Of a DNA stretch of 64,000 nucleotides, positions 24,598-34,394 are shown one piece after another. The position numbers were made by a program, and so were the translations under genes. Below the pieces are notes generated by a model. The model did no database searches. It had not been told where the DNA came from and saw nothing but the letters and a program-made list of their open reading frames with translations. This DNA is from Gigaspora rosea. Taxonomy: Eukaryota > Glomeromycota > Glomeromycetes > Diversisporales > Gigasporaceae. The first letter of the stretch is position 1. Each line of letters begins with the position of its first letter. The stretch covers positions 1 through 64,000 of the forward strand of contig QKWP01002057.1 of NCBI GenBank assembly GCA_003550325.1, read 5' to 3'.

Positions 24598-25034
24598 GCA
24601 AAATGGTTATTAGATCATTATGAAACAATATTAACCACTGAATTCAGTATTTCAAATCTGGTCAAAAGAAAATAGAAAGATTCTAAGTAAAACGGCTCGT
24701 GCTATGTTGACATGGAGTCATTATCGCTTTAAAGAGTTTAAATCAAGAGAATATTATAATAAGAACATGAGCATTTATAGCGAAGAATATACTAGTAAAA
24801 CGTGTGGTAATTGTGGTTTTATAAATAATATAAAAGGAGCTAAAAGATTCTCTTGCATTTCATGCAAAAAATCTCAATTGATAGAGATTTCAATGGAGCT
24901 CGAAACAACATTCTCTTGAAATACTTATCAGAGTCAGTATCCTTTTAGGTATCTGATAGGGGCTTTCGTAGAACCGTTACATGTTAAATAGGGTTTATTA
25001 ACTTTCTTTATCAATGTTGGGTTTATTATCAAGG
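24598..25034 (+). pseudogene. Fanzor/TnpB-like nuclease, C-terminal remnant (copy 2)
   Basis: The first frame reads KWLLDHYETILTTEFSISNL and reaches a stop (TAG) after LVKRK. After a frame change, MLTWSHYRFKEFKSREYYN, then the zinc ribbon SKTCGNCGF...FSCISCKKS follows (two CxxC pairs). The next bases in that frame give a meaningless tail, but a shift at about 24876 gives IDRDFNGARNNILLKYL, ending at a TAG at 24946-24948. This is the RuvC-III motif of TnpB/Fanzor proteins. So RuvC-II (TEF), zinc ribbon and RuvC-III are all visible but split across at least three frames. Everything upstream of RuvC-II is missing. The tail GTTAAATAGGGTTTATTAAC...TGTTGGGTTTA is shared with copy 1. It lies about 400 bp upstream of the second BTB-TLDc gene, same strand. 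Confidence 0.8.
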
Positions 25035-25427
25035 AAAGGTAATTGGATATAGAAGCTCATCTCTCATAATATACATTTTAAACATCTGCTTGTAACACTT
25101 TCATAACATTGTAACCCTTTGTACTTTCTAGGTTTACGAAAGATATTTCCTAAAAAAAGATCAAGTCTATGAAAAAAATTTTAAGATTATTTTTAAGTCA
25201 ATTTTCTTTTCTTCCGATTGACTTTTCTATGCATAATCATACGTATAATAAGTACGTATATATCTTTATTATATCATGATATAAAAAATTTGCCGCAGAA
25301 ATTTATCCGATTAGATTTTCTAAATTTGAATAATGTTATAGTTGATCAAAAATGCCGTAGTAAAAATTAGAAATTAATAAATAACGATTGAAATGGTTTA
25401 TTATAATACCTAAAAAAAAAAAAAAAA

Positions 25428-26995
25428 ATGTCAACTGATTCTTCAAATTCTTTAATCGAATTATCAAATGATTTCGATCAACTTCTTACTAGTGGTTCCA
25501 ATTATGATGTGATCATTAAAGCAGGAGACAAAAATGATGTTAAAGAATTTCGTGTACATGCTCTCATCCTAATTACTCGATCACAATATTTTCGTACTGC
25601 TTTATCAGATAATTGGGCACGAAAAGAAGGAAATGTTACTATTCTCGAAAAACCAAATGTCTCACCAAAGATATTTCATTTACTATTAAGGTATATTTAA
25701 TTTATTTTTATATCGTACGACGATGCGCACACAGCACATTTACTCACATGGGCAGGGTGCGTAGCAAATAAACTAACTAATTTAACTAATTTTATATATA
25801 ATTTTTTTTTTTTTATAGATATTTATATACCGGAGTCATCAACTTTGATTCGTTAGATGGCCCTCTAATTTTACAAATATTGATTGCTGCTGATGAATTA
25901 GATTTAGATAGTCTTTTAAAACGTGTTGATGATTACTTAATCTATAAACATGCTGATTTCTTAAGACAAGATCCTGGTCAAATACTTCAAATTATTTTTA
26001 AATATGAACCTTGTTCAAAATTTAGAGATCTTTGTCTTAAAACAATTTGTGAATCTCCTGAAATACTTTTTAGTTCTCCGGATTTTCTATCTTTAGATAA
26101 ATCTATATTTCTTCTTCTCCTCAAACGTGATGATTTAGTAATGGATGATATTGAAATTTGGAATTATATGTTAAAATGGGGTGCTGCTCAAATTTCAAAT
26201 AATTTTAAAATTGATGATATATCTAAATGGTCTTCACAAGATATTTCTTTATTAAAAGATTTACTTTTAGATTTAATTCCATTAATTAAATGGCTGGAAA
26301 TTTCTTCTACTGCTTTTTGGCGTTATGTTATTCCTTACAAAAAAATTTTTCCTAAAGATCTTTTATGGGCTATAATAGGTTGTCATCTTGATCCAAATGA
26401 TGAATCTATTACAAAATCTTTACCACCAAGATGTTTACAAAGTTTACCATTATTTGATTCTTTAATAATTGGTCGAAAACATCTTTCAATTATTGCAAGT
26501 TGGTTAGAAAAACAAGATACAAATTATTTTGAAAAAAGAAAACTTTCTTATTCTTTTTCACTTATATTTCGTGCTTCTCAAGATGGTTCTTCATCAGATA
26601 AATTTCATAATTTATGTGATAATAAAGGTCCTATCTTGATTATTTCAAAAATTCGTCAAAATGGTCAAATAATTGGTGGTTATTGTCCGATTGATTTGAA
26701 ACCGGGTTTAAATCCACGCCATAATGAAAGTTGGTTGGCTTCACAGGATAGTTTTGTATTCTGCCTTAACATTAATTCTAATTTTAATTGTATTGCTCGA
26801 GTTTCTGATAATCAAAAAGCTATTTATTATAATCCAAACACTTGCATAGGATTTGGTATTCAAGATATGATGTTGCTTAGTAACAATCAAATACGTAGTC
26901 TTTCGGATTCTTCTTATGGGAATATTAAAAATGTTTTACCACGAGGTACTCATAATTTAGAGGATTATGAAGTTTTCCAAGTAATCAAGAAATGA
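25428..26995 (+). CDS. BTB-BACK-TLDc domain protein (two exons)
   Basis: Exons are 25428-25690 and 25819-26995: 1440 nt, 479 residues. The intron is GT-AG (GTATAT ... TTTATAG) and phase 2, splitting the Arg codon before YLYTGVINFD. Residues about 27-115 form the BTB/POZ domain (NYDVIIKAGDKNDVKEF, VHALILITRSQYFRTAL). A BACK-like region follows, and a TLDc domain spans about residues 301-479 (LIFRASQDGSSSDKFHNLCD, SWLASQDSFVFCL, AIYYNPN, final DYEVFQVIKK). Likely a Cullin-3-type adaptor with a TLDc module of unknown target. It is a paralogue of the gene at 11613-13255: same domain order and same intron position and phase, with matching blocks such as FHNLCD.KGP. The start ATG follows a poly-A run and is the first in frame. 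Confidence 0.9.
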
Positions 26996-27020
26996 TGATG
27001 TTATGTTAGAGTGATATTTG

Positions 27021-27058
27021 AGTTAATGGTTAATGGTTAATGGTTAATGGTTAATGGT
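27021..27058 (+). repeat. TTAATGG microsatellite, about five units
   Basis: Five consecutive copies of the 7-mer TTAATGG lie just after the stop of the second BTB-TLDc gene, probably in its 3' untranslated region. Confidence 0.85.
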
Positions 27059-27116
27059 GTAAATAGATGTTTCATAAACTTTTAATTTATTAATTATTAT
27101 CGTTATTTATTACACA

Positions 27117-29841
27117 TCATTCCTTCTTTAAGGACTTTCTTTCACGTTTTCTCTTTACATAGAAATATCTTGGCGTTTTCTTATTTGTAAACTTTTTTAG
27201 AATTTTATGTAATGGCGTTTTAGATTTGTTATTAATATCTGCCAATCTATGCTCCTTTTTTTTGTTTGCGACTTCCCTTGCTCTTTCCAATCCTCCTATT
27301 ATAGTTAGTAATAATTTTCTTAATTTGTAAATCCCTGCTTTTCTTCGAGCAGATACCATCATAGGTTGAGGTATTGCATTTTTATAAACTTGAAGTTGTT
27401 CCTTAACAATTGTGTGTCGACGTGCAAGATCTGGCGCAATTACCATATCACACTTGGTTAAAATTATTTGAAATTCTATATTCTTTCTAATTCATCGTAT
27501 ATATCAAGTTAGTTCTTATAAAATTAATTAACCCAAAAAGAACTGATCAAAGTAAAAATTATTTAACCTACCTATCAAGCATTGAGATGAATTCTTTGTC
27601 TGCAATTTTAAGACCTGTTTATCAAAAAAATAAATTTAACAATTTAATTTTTTATGTATAAAGTTCATTATTCTAATAATACCAATAATACTGTAATTTG
27701 TGGCAAATAGTACCCCCTTATTAAAGTACCCACCCGAGTGGGTGAGTTTTGGATTTTTACCTAATTTGGGTTCAGGAGGTTCAGGAGTTGACGCTTGTCA
27801 ATGTTCCAAACCCAATTTGAAACCCCAAAACTGTGCCCTTTTTTTTGCATATCCCAAATCTCGAGAACCAATCAACTCACCTGACGCAAGTGATAGTGCA
27901 GAGAATCATTTTCACAAATTGTGGAAATAATTCACAACTTATTTTATCTTATGATTCGCGCTCTAGCCAGTGATACATAAGTTTGGGTTACAATGCAGTT
28001 ATGATACAATTGTTGAATCTAGTAAAACCTACTAAATCCCAAACTATCGGGTTTGGTTTAAATCAATACTAGGAATGTAAGAGATCCGGGGTACTATTTG
28101 CCACAAATTACGGTTATAATAATAATAATAACCATGCCGAGCATCAACTATCACAAAAATCCTTTTCAAAGTTTTCCTTTGTGATATATAAATTTCTATC
28201 TATTCTTTGAAAAATAAGGATATCATTACTTTTTTATATTTAATTTATGTAATATTAAATTAAAATTATAAATCAAGAACGAACCAATTCTTTCCATTTA
28301 AGTCTTTCTTCATCTTTAACATAAGCAAATCCATACCCAGGCATATCAACCATATTAAACATATTACCAGCAGCATAAAAATTGATCTGCTGCGTTAATC
28401 CTGGTTTATCCGATGTTCTAACTACTGTAGTATCAGCTAATGCATTGATTAAAGATGATTTACCCACATTGGATCGTCCTATAATAAAAATTTTCATAAA
28501 AATGTTTCTTCCTTAATTATGTTAGAGGTCATATAAAATTAATTAATTGTTTCTCATAACCCGACTGGGTCAGTTTTTGTAAAGTTTCAATCCAAGATTT
28601 TAAAAAGTTATTTTTTATAAATATTTCCGGGTGAGTTTTTAAAAAAAATTTTTTTATATTTTTTAAATATTTTCTAAATAAACATAAAATTTTTGGTAAT
28701 AAAAAATTAAAAGCCGGTCGGCCGGGTCATTTTAAAATTCATATGAGAAATAATTAATTTTACATGGCCTATTAAAATTTAGGCAGCTGTCCCCCAAATT
28801 TGTTATCCGTACCCATCAAAATTTTAAAATTTTTTGAAATTTGAACGAAGCTAAATTCGATGAACCTTTTATTTGAATCTTTAAATTCGTAGAATTCAAA
28901 GAAAAAAAAGCTCATTGTATTTGGCTTAGTGGTGTCGAGATATCTTCGCTCAAAGTTTCAGAAAATTCAAAACATCTATCAAATAGGATGCCCAAAATTT
29001 TTTTTCAAACTTTGAGCAAAGATATCTCGACAGCCACCAAGCCAAATTCTATAAACTTTTTTTGTTTGAATTCTGTAGATCCATAGAATTCAAAGAAAAA
29101 AAAAAATTCATCGAATTTGACTTGGTGATTGTCAAGATACCTTTAAGATATCTTGGCATTACCTGGTCAAATTCGTTGAACTTTTCTTTTTTATTTGAAT
29201 TCTACAAATCTAAAGAATTCAACAAAAAAGTTAAACGAATTTGGTTTGATGGTTGTCAAGATATCTTCGCTCAAAGTTTCTTAAATTTTTGATTTACAGG
29301 AGGTATGTATAACAGCCGCCAAAATTTATTTATTAAAAATTTTCAATTGTTAACTTATTTATTAATGTTTATTAATCGCTTACCAACGAAACATAATTCT
29401 TGAACCCTCTCAGGTGGAAAAGACGTTGGAATTTTGGCTCCCGCGAAAAATGATAAATGTGGTAACTTTTATAATCAAATGTAATGCATGATAATTAAAA
29501 TTTCAATAAAATTTTGAAATTATTCAAGAATTATTAGTGTAAAAGACACGTACTTCTAAATGTTCCTCTTGTTCAAGTGTTAAATCTCCAAGCCTACGTT
29601 CTAATTTTTTCTTTTCAATAATATTCACTTTTTTTTTAAAAGGACTCGAATTACGTTTTCGAGGTTTTCCTAAGTTAAGTGCTTCAATTTCACGTAACGT
29701 CTCATGAGGTGGTAGTATTTGCCGAAATAATTGTCGGTTAGATAAAGATTTTGGTGCTTTTGATTGAGTAACTGAACTAAGCTTTTTTGTAAGAATTGGT
29801 AGCAGACGCGTTTTATCAATAGTAAATTTTGTTATATGCAT
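27117..29841 (-). CDS. EngB/YsxC-family GTP-binding protein, likely mitochondrial (six exons)
   Basis: Exons on the minus strand: 29841-29554, 29465-29384, 28478-28285, 28199-28133, 27614-27572 and 27486-27117. They total 1044 nt, 347 residues. Phases agree at every junction, and all introns are GT-AG. Visible GTPase motifs: G1 GRSNVGKS at about 124-131, G2-like KPGLTQQ, G3 DMPGYG at 168-173, G4 TKCD at 235-238, G5 SA at 270-271. This is the TrmE-Era-EngA-EngB GTPase group; EngB members assist large ribosomal subunit assembly. The roughly 100-residue basic N-terminal extension and the fungal context suggest a mitochondrial counterpart (yeast MRX8, human GTPBP8 type). The third exon ends at a weak GTTCGT donor. 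A MITE occupies the fourth-fifth exon intron, and inverted repeats fill the second-third exon intron. Confidence 0.88.
27691..28118. mobile_element. MITE in an intron of the EngB-type gene
   Basis: The left end CTGTAATTTGTGGCAAATAG and the right end complement CCGTAATTTGTGGCAAATAG each continue TACCCC. The insert is about 430 bp and lies wholly within the intron 28132-27615. Flanks are AAT/TAT-rich, so the target duplication is unresolved. A 76-codon ORF inside it is not a gene. Confidence 0.85.
28770..29300. repeat. Foldback repeat cluster in the second intron of the EngB-type gene
   Basis: Alternating forward and inverted copies of GAGATATCTTCGCTCAAAGTTT, AATTCAAAGAAAAAAA and CAAATTCG-like words occur several times. 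They can form at least three hairpins of 40-100 bp. A 76-codon ORF across it is a by-product. Similar GATATCTT-type hairpins occur at 8830-8960 and inside 36204-36451. Confidence 0.6.
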
Positions 29842-30111
29842 ATCGATTTACATCTTTTTTAAAAAAAATTAGATATTTATATAAATTTTTTGTTACATGG
29901 CCATGCCAAATTAGGGATAAATCAAGATATCTGTACAATATTGTGTGTGGACTTAATCTTCCAATAAAATGTATTTAACCTGTAATTGCTGTACTAAATA
30001 TCGATTCTCAAAATTTTCGACGCGTTTTCCAAATTGATTAATTCTCTCAATCAACGAAAAAAAAAATTTGCTGTTAGTTATTTATCACTACAACTACAAA
30101 TATCATATGTA

Positions 30112-30252
30112 CAGTTAAACCTCACTAAATGTAACTCGTATGGACCAGACTTTGACGATTTACATTTAGAGAACAATAAGAAAAATTGCATTTATAAAGG
30201 TCTGGTATATATTTAGGCCAGAGCTAAGGTTGTATTTAGAGAGATCTTTCAG
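30112..30252. mobile_element. Short TA-flanked MITE (141 bp)
   Basis: It starts CAGTTAAACCTCACTAAATG and ends with the loosely inverted CATTTATAAAGG...GTATTTAGAGAGATCTTTCAG. It is flanked by TA at 30110-30111 and 30253-30254. The terminal pattern resembles pogo/Tigger-like elements elsewhere in this window. Confidence 0.5.
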
Positions 30253-31142
30253 TACTATAATTACTATCACCTGAACTAGAATTTACAATCATATCCGATA
30301 TTATGTACAGGTTCAACATTAATTATGCTTCTACTTCAAACAAGCTCAATATTAAAAGTTATTTTTCTGAATGGTTGCTATTATTACGTTAACATTGTAT
30401 TTAGACAAGCGATGATCATTTTTTATATGTAGTAGTATTTATAAATGTTACTTTTTGAGTAGCCGGCCCTGCTTATCAGTCGTAACCTCACGATTACTTT
30501 CCATATTAGTGATCATGATCGTGCTATAGCGATAATTGTTAACGGGTTAATTGCACGTTACGATGAAATTTTTTCTGGGTACCGTTGGCGACAGAAAATC
30601 TCATGCTGTACTTGATTTTTATAAATAAAAATAACGTGTACGTAAGTTTTCACCTCAAAAATTCCAAAAACATAAATGTTTTCACAAACTTTTTTACAAC
30701 AAACCATTTTTCAGCATGATAGATCTACCTGTTGAGACCTACACAATCATATTTTCTTATCTTCGACGTGATCATAAAGCCATTTATTTATTCATGTGCA
30801 CGAGTAAACCGCCAGTGGCGTAGTCTTGCAATATCAGTTCAACCCGGGCAACATTTTTCATCTGAAAGATTTATCTATAAATTACTCTTAACGTTAAATA
30901 GTGAAGAGCAAAGGTTATTAATTCCTTTTACAATTAACCTTCCTTATATCAAGCCAAGAAATAGAAGGGCACCATTGTTTAATTATATTACTTATATAAC
31001 AACGGCACCCAGCAACTTCTACAGCAGCATTAAAAGTACTTTCCAACTCGAATACATTCAATACCAATATGACGTCCCCAAATTATTGATGCATGTTTAA
31101 ATCTTCAGATCTTTGGAAAAATTTTACAACTATGCAATTAAT

Positions 31143-31395
31143 TAGCGAGCCCGGACAACATTTTTCATTTGAAAGATTTATCTATAGATTACAAGCAAAG
31201 GTTATTAATTCCTTTTACAATTAATCATCCTTATATCAACCAAGAAATAGAAGAGCACTTTTATAGCGGCATTAAAAGTACTTTCCTACTTGAATACATT
31301 CAATACCAATATGATGTTCCCAAATTATTGATGCATGTTTAAAATCTTCAGATCTTTGGAAAGATTTTACAACTATGCAATTAATTATTAACATG
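31143..31395 (+). repeat. Partial tandem duplication inside the F-box pseudogene
   Basis: The sequence from CCCGGACAACATTTTTCATTTG to GATTTTACAACTATGCAATT repeats 30844-31140 with small deletions, including ATTGATGCATGTTTAAA.TCTTCAGATC near the end. Confidence 0.85.
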
Positions 31396-31689
31396 AGAGT
31401 TCAACAACAAAATAATGTTGAACAAAAAGACTTTGTTGACTTTTTATTACAAGTTGTTGAAGGAAAACACATTCTGATATTGGTGAAGATGAAATCCTAT
31501 TAGAGATAATAATAATGATTACAGTATTTTGATGACTCTATATATACCATAAAAAAATTTTTATTAAAAAAGATATTGGGAAACAAAAAAATAAAGGATT
31601 TATTTCTTGATAAAATTATTTGTGATCAATCAATATTTGAAGCTCTTTATCAAACAACTACTATTAGTTCTGTAGGTTTAGTACAAAGA

Positions 31690-32550
31690 TGTTAGATTTA
31701 AGGCGATAGATGTTGTGAGACCGAAAACATGACCTGCAGGAGATATGTGCCTCATGATCTTGGGTATTGCTAAATTGGGCTTACTAGTCAGAAATTTCTG
31801 ATCTGGCAGGTCAGAGAATGAAAATTGGGAGCTAGAACAAGATAAGTTCAAAATAAAGAATGATTTAAATCACCTGATATTGACAATAATAAATCTTTTA
31901 TTATAAATAATTTAAATAATTTTTTGGATACAGTGACTGTATTGTAGTTATTTAAATTTCAACTAAGATATTAGGATCCCTTAGATCTAAAGGATATGGA
32001 AGTTTCAGGTAATCAGAAGAATATTAAAGATATTAAAGATATTAAGAATATTAAAGATATTAAGGATGTTAGGGATATTAATGATCCTAGTAATTAGAAT
32101 GTTCTTGCAATATAAATAGTTAAATCCAATAATTATAAATAAAGGCCATTTGGCCCTTTGGGAACATAGAAAATTTCTACCTTTGCTTTAATAAATCAAA
32201 TATACTATAAATATTTCTTTATTGTTGTTTATTAAATAACAAATAATACAAATATATCTGAAATATATCTGATACATAATACATTAATACATTCATTAAC
32301 TTGCTACAAACACAATTGTTATAAACTATCCTGAAATTTGCCTGCTCTAAAGTAACCCCTTGTCGGTTATATGAAGTGCATCCCATGATTCATCAACAGA
32401 CCCACTGATTTCTGAACCTGTCAACATATTAATAAGATTCCTTAATATAAATCTTACTTTGGCTTCTCTATATATAAACTAAATTTAATCTAATACTCAA
32501 GTCAAAATATTATTGAAATCTTTTTTTCAAAATTACTATACTAAAAAATT
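31690..32550. other. Insertion between F-box and LRR parts, possibly a solo LTR
   Basis: This block interrupts the F-box/LRR reading. It contains a TATA-like ATATAAATAG (about 32110), an AATAAA (about 32144), and an internal run of ATTAAAGAT-type short tandem repeats (about 32020-32090). These would suit a solo LTR, but clear TG...CA ends with a 5-bp target duplication were not found, and a large intron remains possible. Confidence 0.3.
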
Positions 32551-33373
32551 TATGAATAAGTGATAATACCTTTAATACTGAAAAAGAGTGGAATATATTG
32601 GCAGAATTTCTTTGTAAAAACACTGCAATAACTTATCTGAATTTTAGTTGTAACAGTTTTGAAGCAGAAGGAGAAAGTGTACTAGCCAATGCATTTGCAA
32701 AAACACTATCTTAAATACTTTGAGATTTGATTATAATGATATTGGATCAGAAAGTAGAATTGCATTAGCCTTTGCACTTAATGATCAACTTGGATCAATA
32801 AAAAGGAAGTGTATTTGCTGATTTACTTTGCAAAAATACTTCCTTAATTTCTTTGGATCTTAATAAAAACAATCTTGAATTGGAAGGTAGAAAAGTATTA
32901 AATGATGCACTTTGCAAAGATACTACCTTAGTCTCTTTGAATCTTAATAAAAGTGAACTTGGATTGGAAGGTGATAAGGCATTAGGTGATGTACTTTGTA
33001 AAAACATTTCTCTAAAATATTTGATCCTTGAAAATAATGAATTTGGATCTGAAGGAGAAATAACTTTAGTAAAAAGGCTTTCCACTAATACCAATTTGAC
33101 TTCCTTGAATCTTAGTAAGAATAATTTTGGATTAGAAGTTGTAAAAGCACTAGCCAGTAAGTGTGCTTTGCAAAAACACTATGTTGGCTTCATTAAATTT
33201 TTCTTATAATTGTTTTAGAGAAGAAAAAGAAAAGGTACTAGTCAAAGCACTTTGCAAGAATATCACGTTGACTTCATTGAATCTTTTTAATAATAATATT
33301 GGAACAGAAGGAGGAAAAGCACTAATTGAAGTACTTTGCAAAAACACTATATTGACTTTATTAAATTTTAATA

Positions 33374-33788
33374 TGGTGCTAGAAGCCTATACTCAACATT
33401 CACACAAAGCTTTTTTGAGGTTGTTTCAATTTTTAAATGGCTATACCTTTTTATCTAAGAGTTTTTAAAAAAATCTAACTGAAGCTATATTAGCTCTATA
33501 TGTATACCAAATATCTTTTCAAAATCTTATTACTGTAAAGAGTTGATGCATTTTGAAAATTAAATTTTATATGTTTTACATATAAAATTTTAATTTTCAA
33601 AATGCATTAACTCTTTATAGTGGCAAGATTTTGAAAAGATATTTGGTACACATGTAGAGCTAATATAGCTTTACAAAGTCACTGGTCAGATTTTTTTAAA
33701 ACTTTTAGATAAAAAGTTATAGCTATTTAAAAATTGAAACAATCTCAAAAAAGCTTTGTGAACTATTGAGTATAGACTTTCAGTACCA
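33374..33788. mobile_element. TA-flanked foldback MITE, copy 3, inside the LRR pseudogene
   Basis: Left TGGTGCTAGAAGCCTATACT and right complement TGGTACTGAAAGTCTATACT form the termini, with TA on both sides (33372-33373 and 33789-33790). Long arms pair across a centre near 33576 (ATATGTTTTACATATAAAAT). Removing the element with one TA joins the LRR frame on either side as FNSNSIGTKGEKVL, which shows the insertion hit a previously open repeat. Confidence 0.9.
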
Positions 33789-34162
33789 TAGTAATAGTAT
33801 TGGAACAAAAGGAGAAAAGGTACTAGCTGAAGCACTTTGCAAGAACACAGCCTTATCCTCTTTGAATATGTATTATAATAATCTCAGATTAGAGTGTGTA
33901 ATAACATTAACTAATGCACTTTGCAAAATCACTATACTGACTTATTTGAATATTCAATGCAATAACACCTGTTGCAAGGATATGAAATTTATAATTAGAT
34001 CAAAAAAAAAATATCTACTATTACAGTAATATATTAGTACAAAATTGCTTTTATCTGTAAATATAGTACAGTACAATTAATTATAATATCAAAAGTACAA
34101 ATAAAATTAAATGCGTAACTAAAAAAAGAGAATTTTAAATTTAAATATAGTATATACATATA

Positions 34163-34357
34163 CAGTCAGACCCCTAAGTGCATATTCTCTAAGTGCATGG
34201 TATATAAAAACCCCCTAATGTGCATATCTTTGCTTGGTCCCAACTCATATAACAATTATAAAATTTAACCTCCCTAAGTGCACACCTTCTCTAAGTGTAC
34301 ATTTTGTATTTTTTTTCACTATGGTCTTGAGAGGTGTGCACTTAAGGAATCTGACTG
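34163..34357. mobile_element. Pogo-like MITE, CAGTCAGACC termini (195 bp)
   Basis: It starts CAGTCAGACCCCTAAGTGCA and ends TGCACTTAAGGAATCTGACTG, flanked by TA (34161-34162 and 34358-34359). Internal CTAAGTGCA words repeat. No coding capacity. Confidence 0.85.
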
Positions 34358-34394
34358 TACTGTAATTAAAAAATAAATATATATAAAACTTATA

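Larger units (their letters stand above)
30716..34029 (+). pseudogene. F-box / leucine-rich-repeat protein, decayed
   Basis: The start MIDLPVETYTIIFSYL at 30716 is an F-box opening. A frame change near 30795 continues as SCARVNRQWRSLAI and LLLTLNSEEQRLL. A second, partial copy of the next 250 bp follows (31143-31395). Then FLLQVVEGK and ICDQSIFEALYQTTTISSV (to about 31677) lead, after about 0.9 kb of unrelated sequence, into LRRs at 32560-34029. The repeats have the form ALCKNT.LTSLNL.NN.G.EG.KAL, of ribonuclease-inhibitor type, spread over at least three frames. A MITE (33374-33788) splits the last repeats. An F-box/LRR protein would normally select substrates for an SCF ubiquitin ligase. 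Multiple frameshifts, a partial tandem duplication and two insertions make it a pseudogene. Confidence 0.7.
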
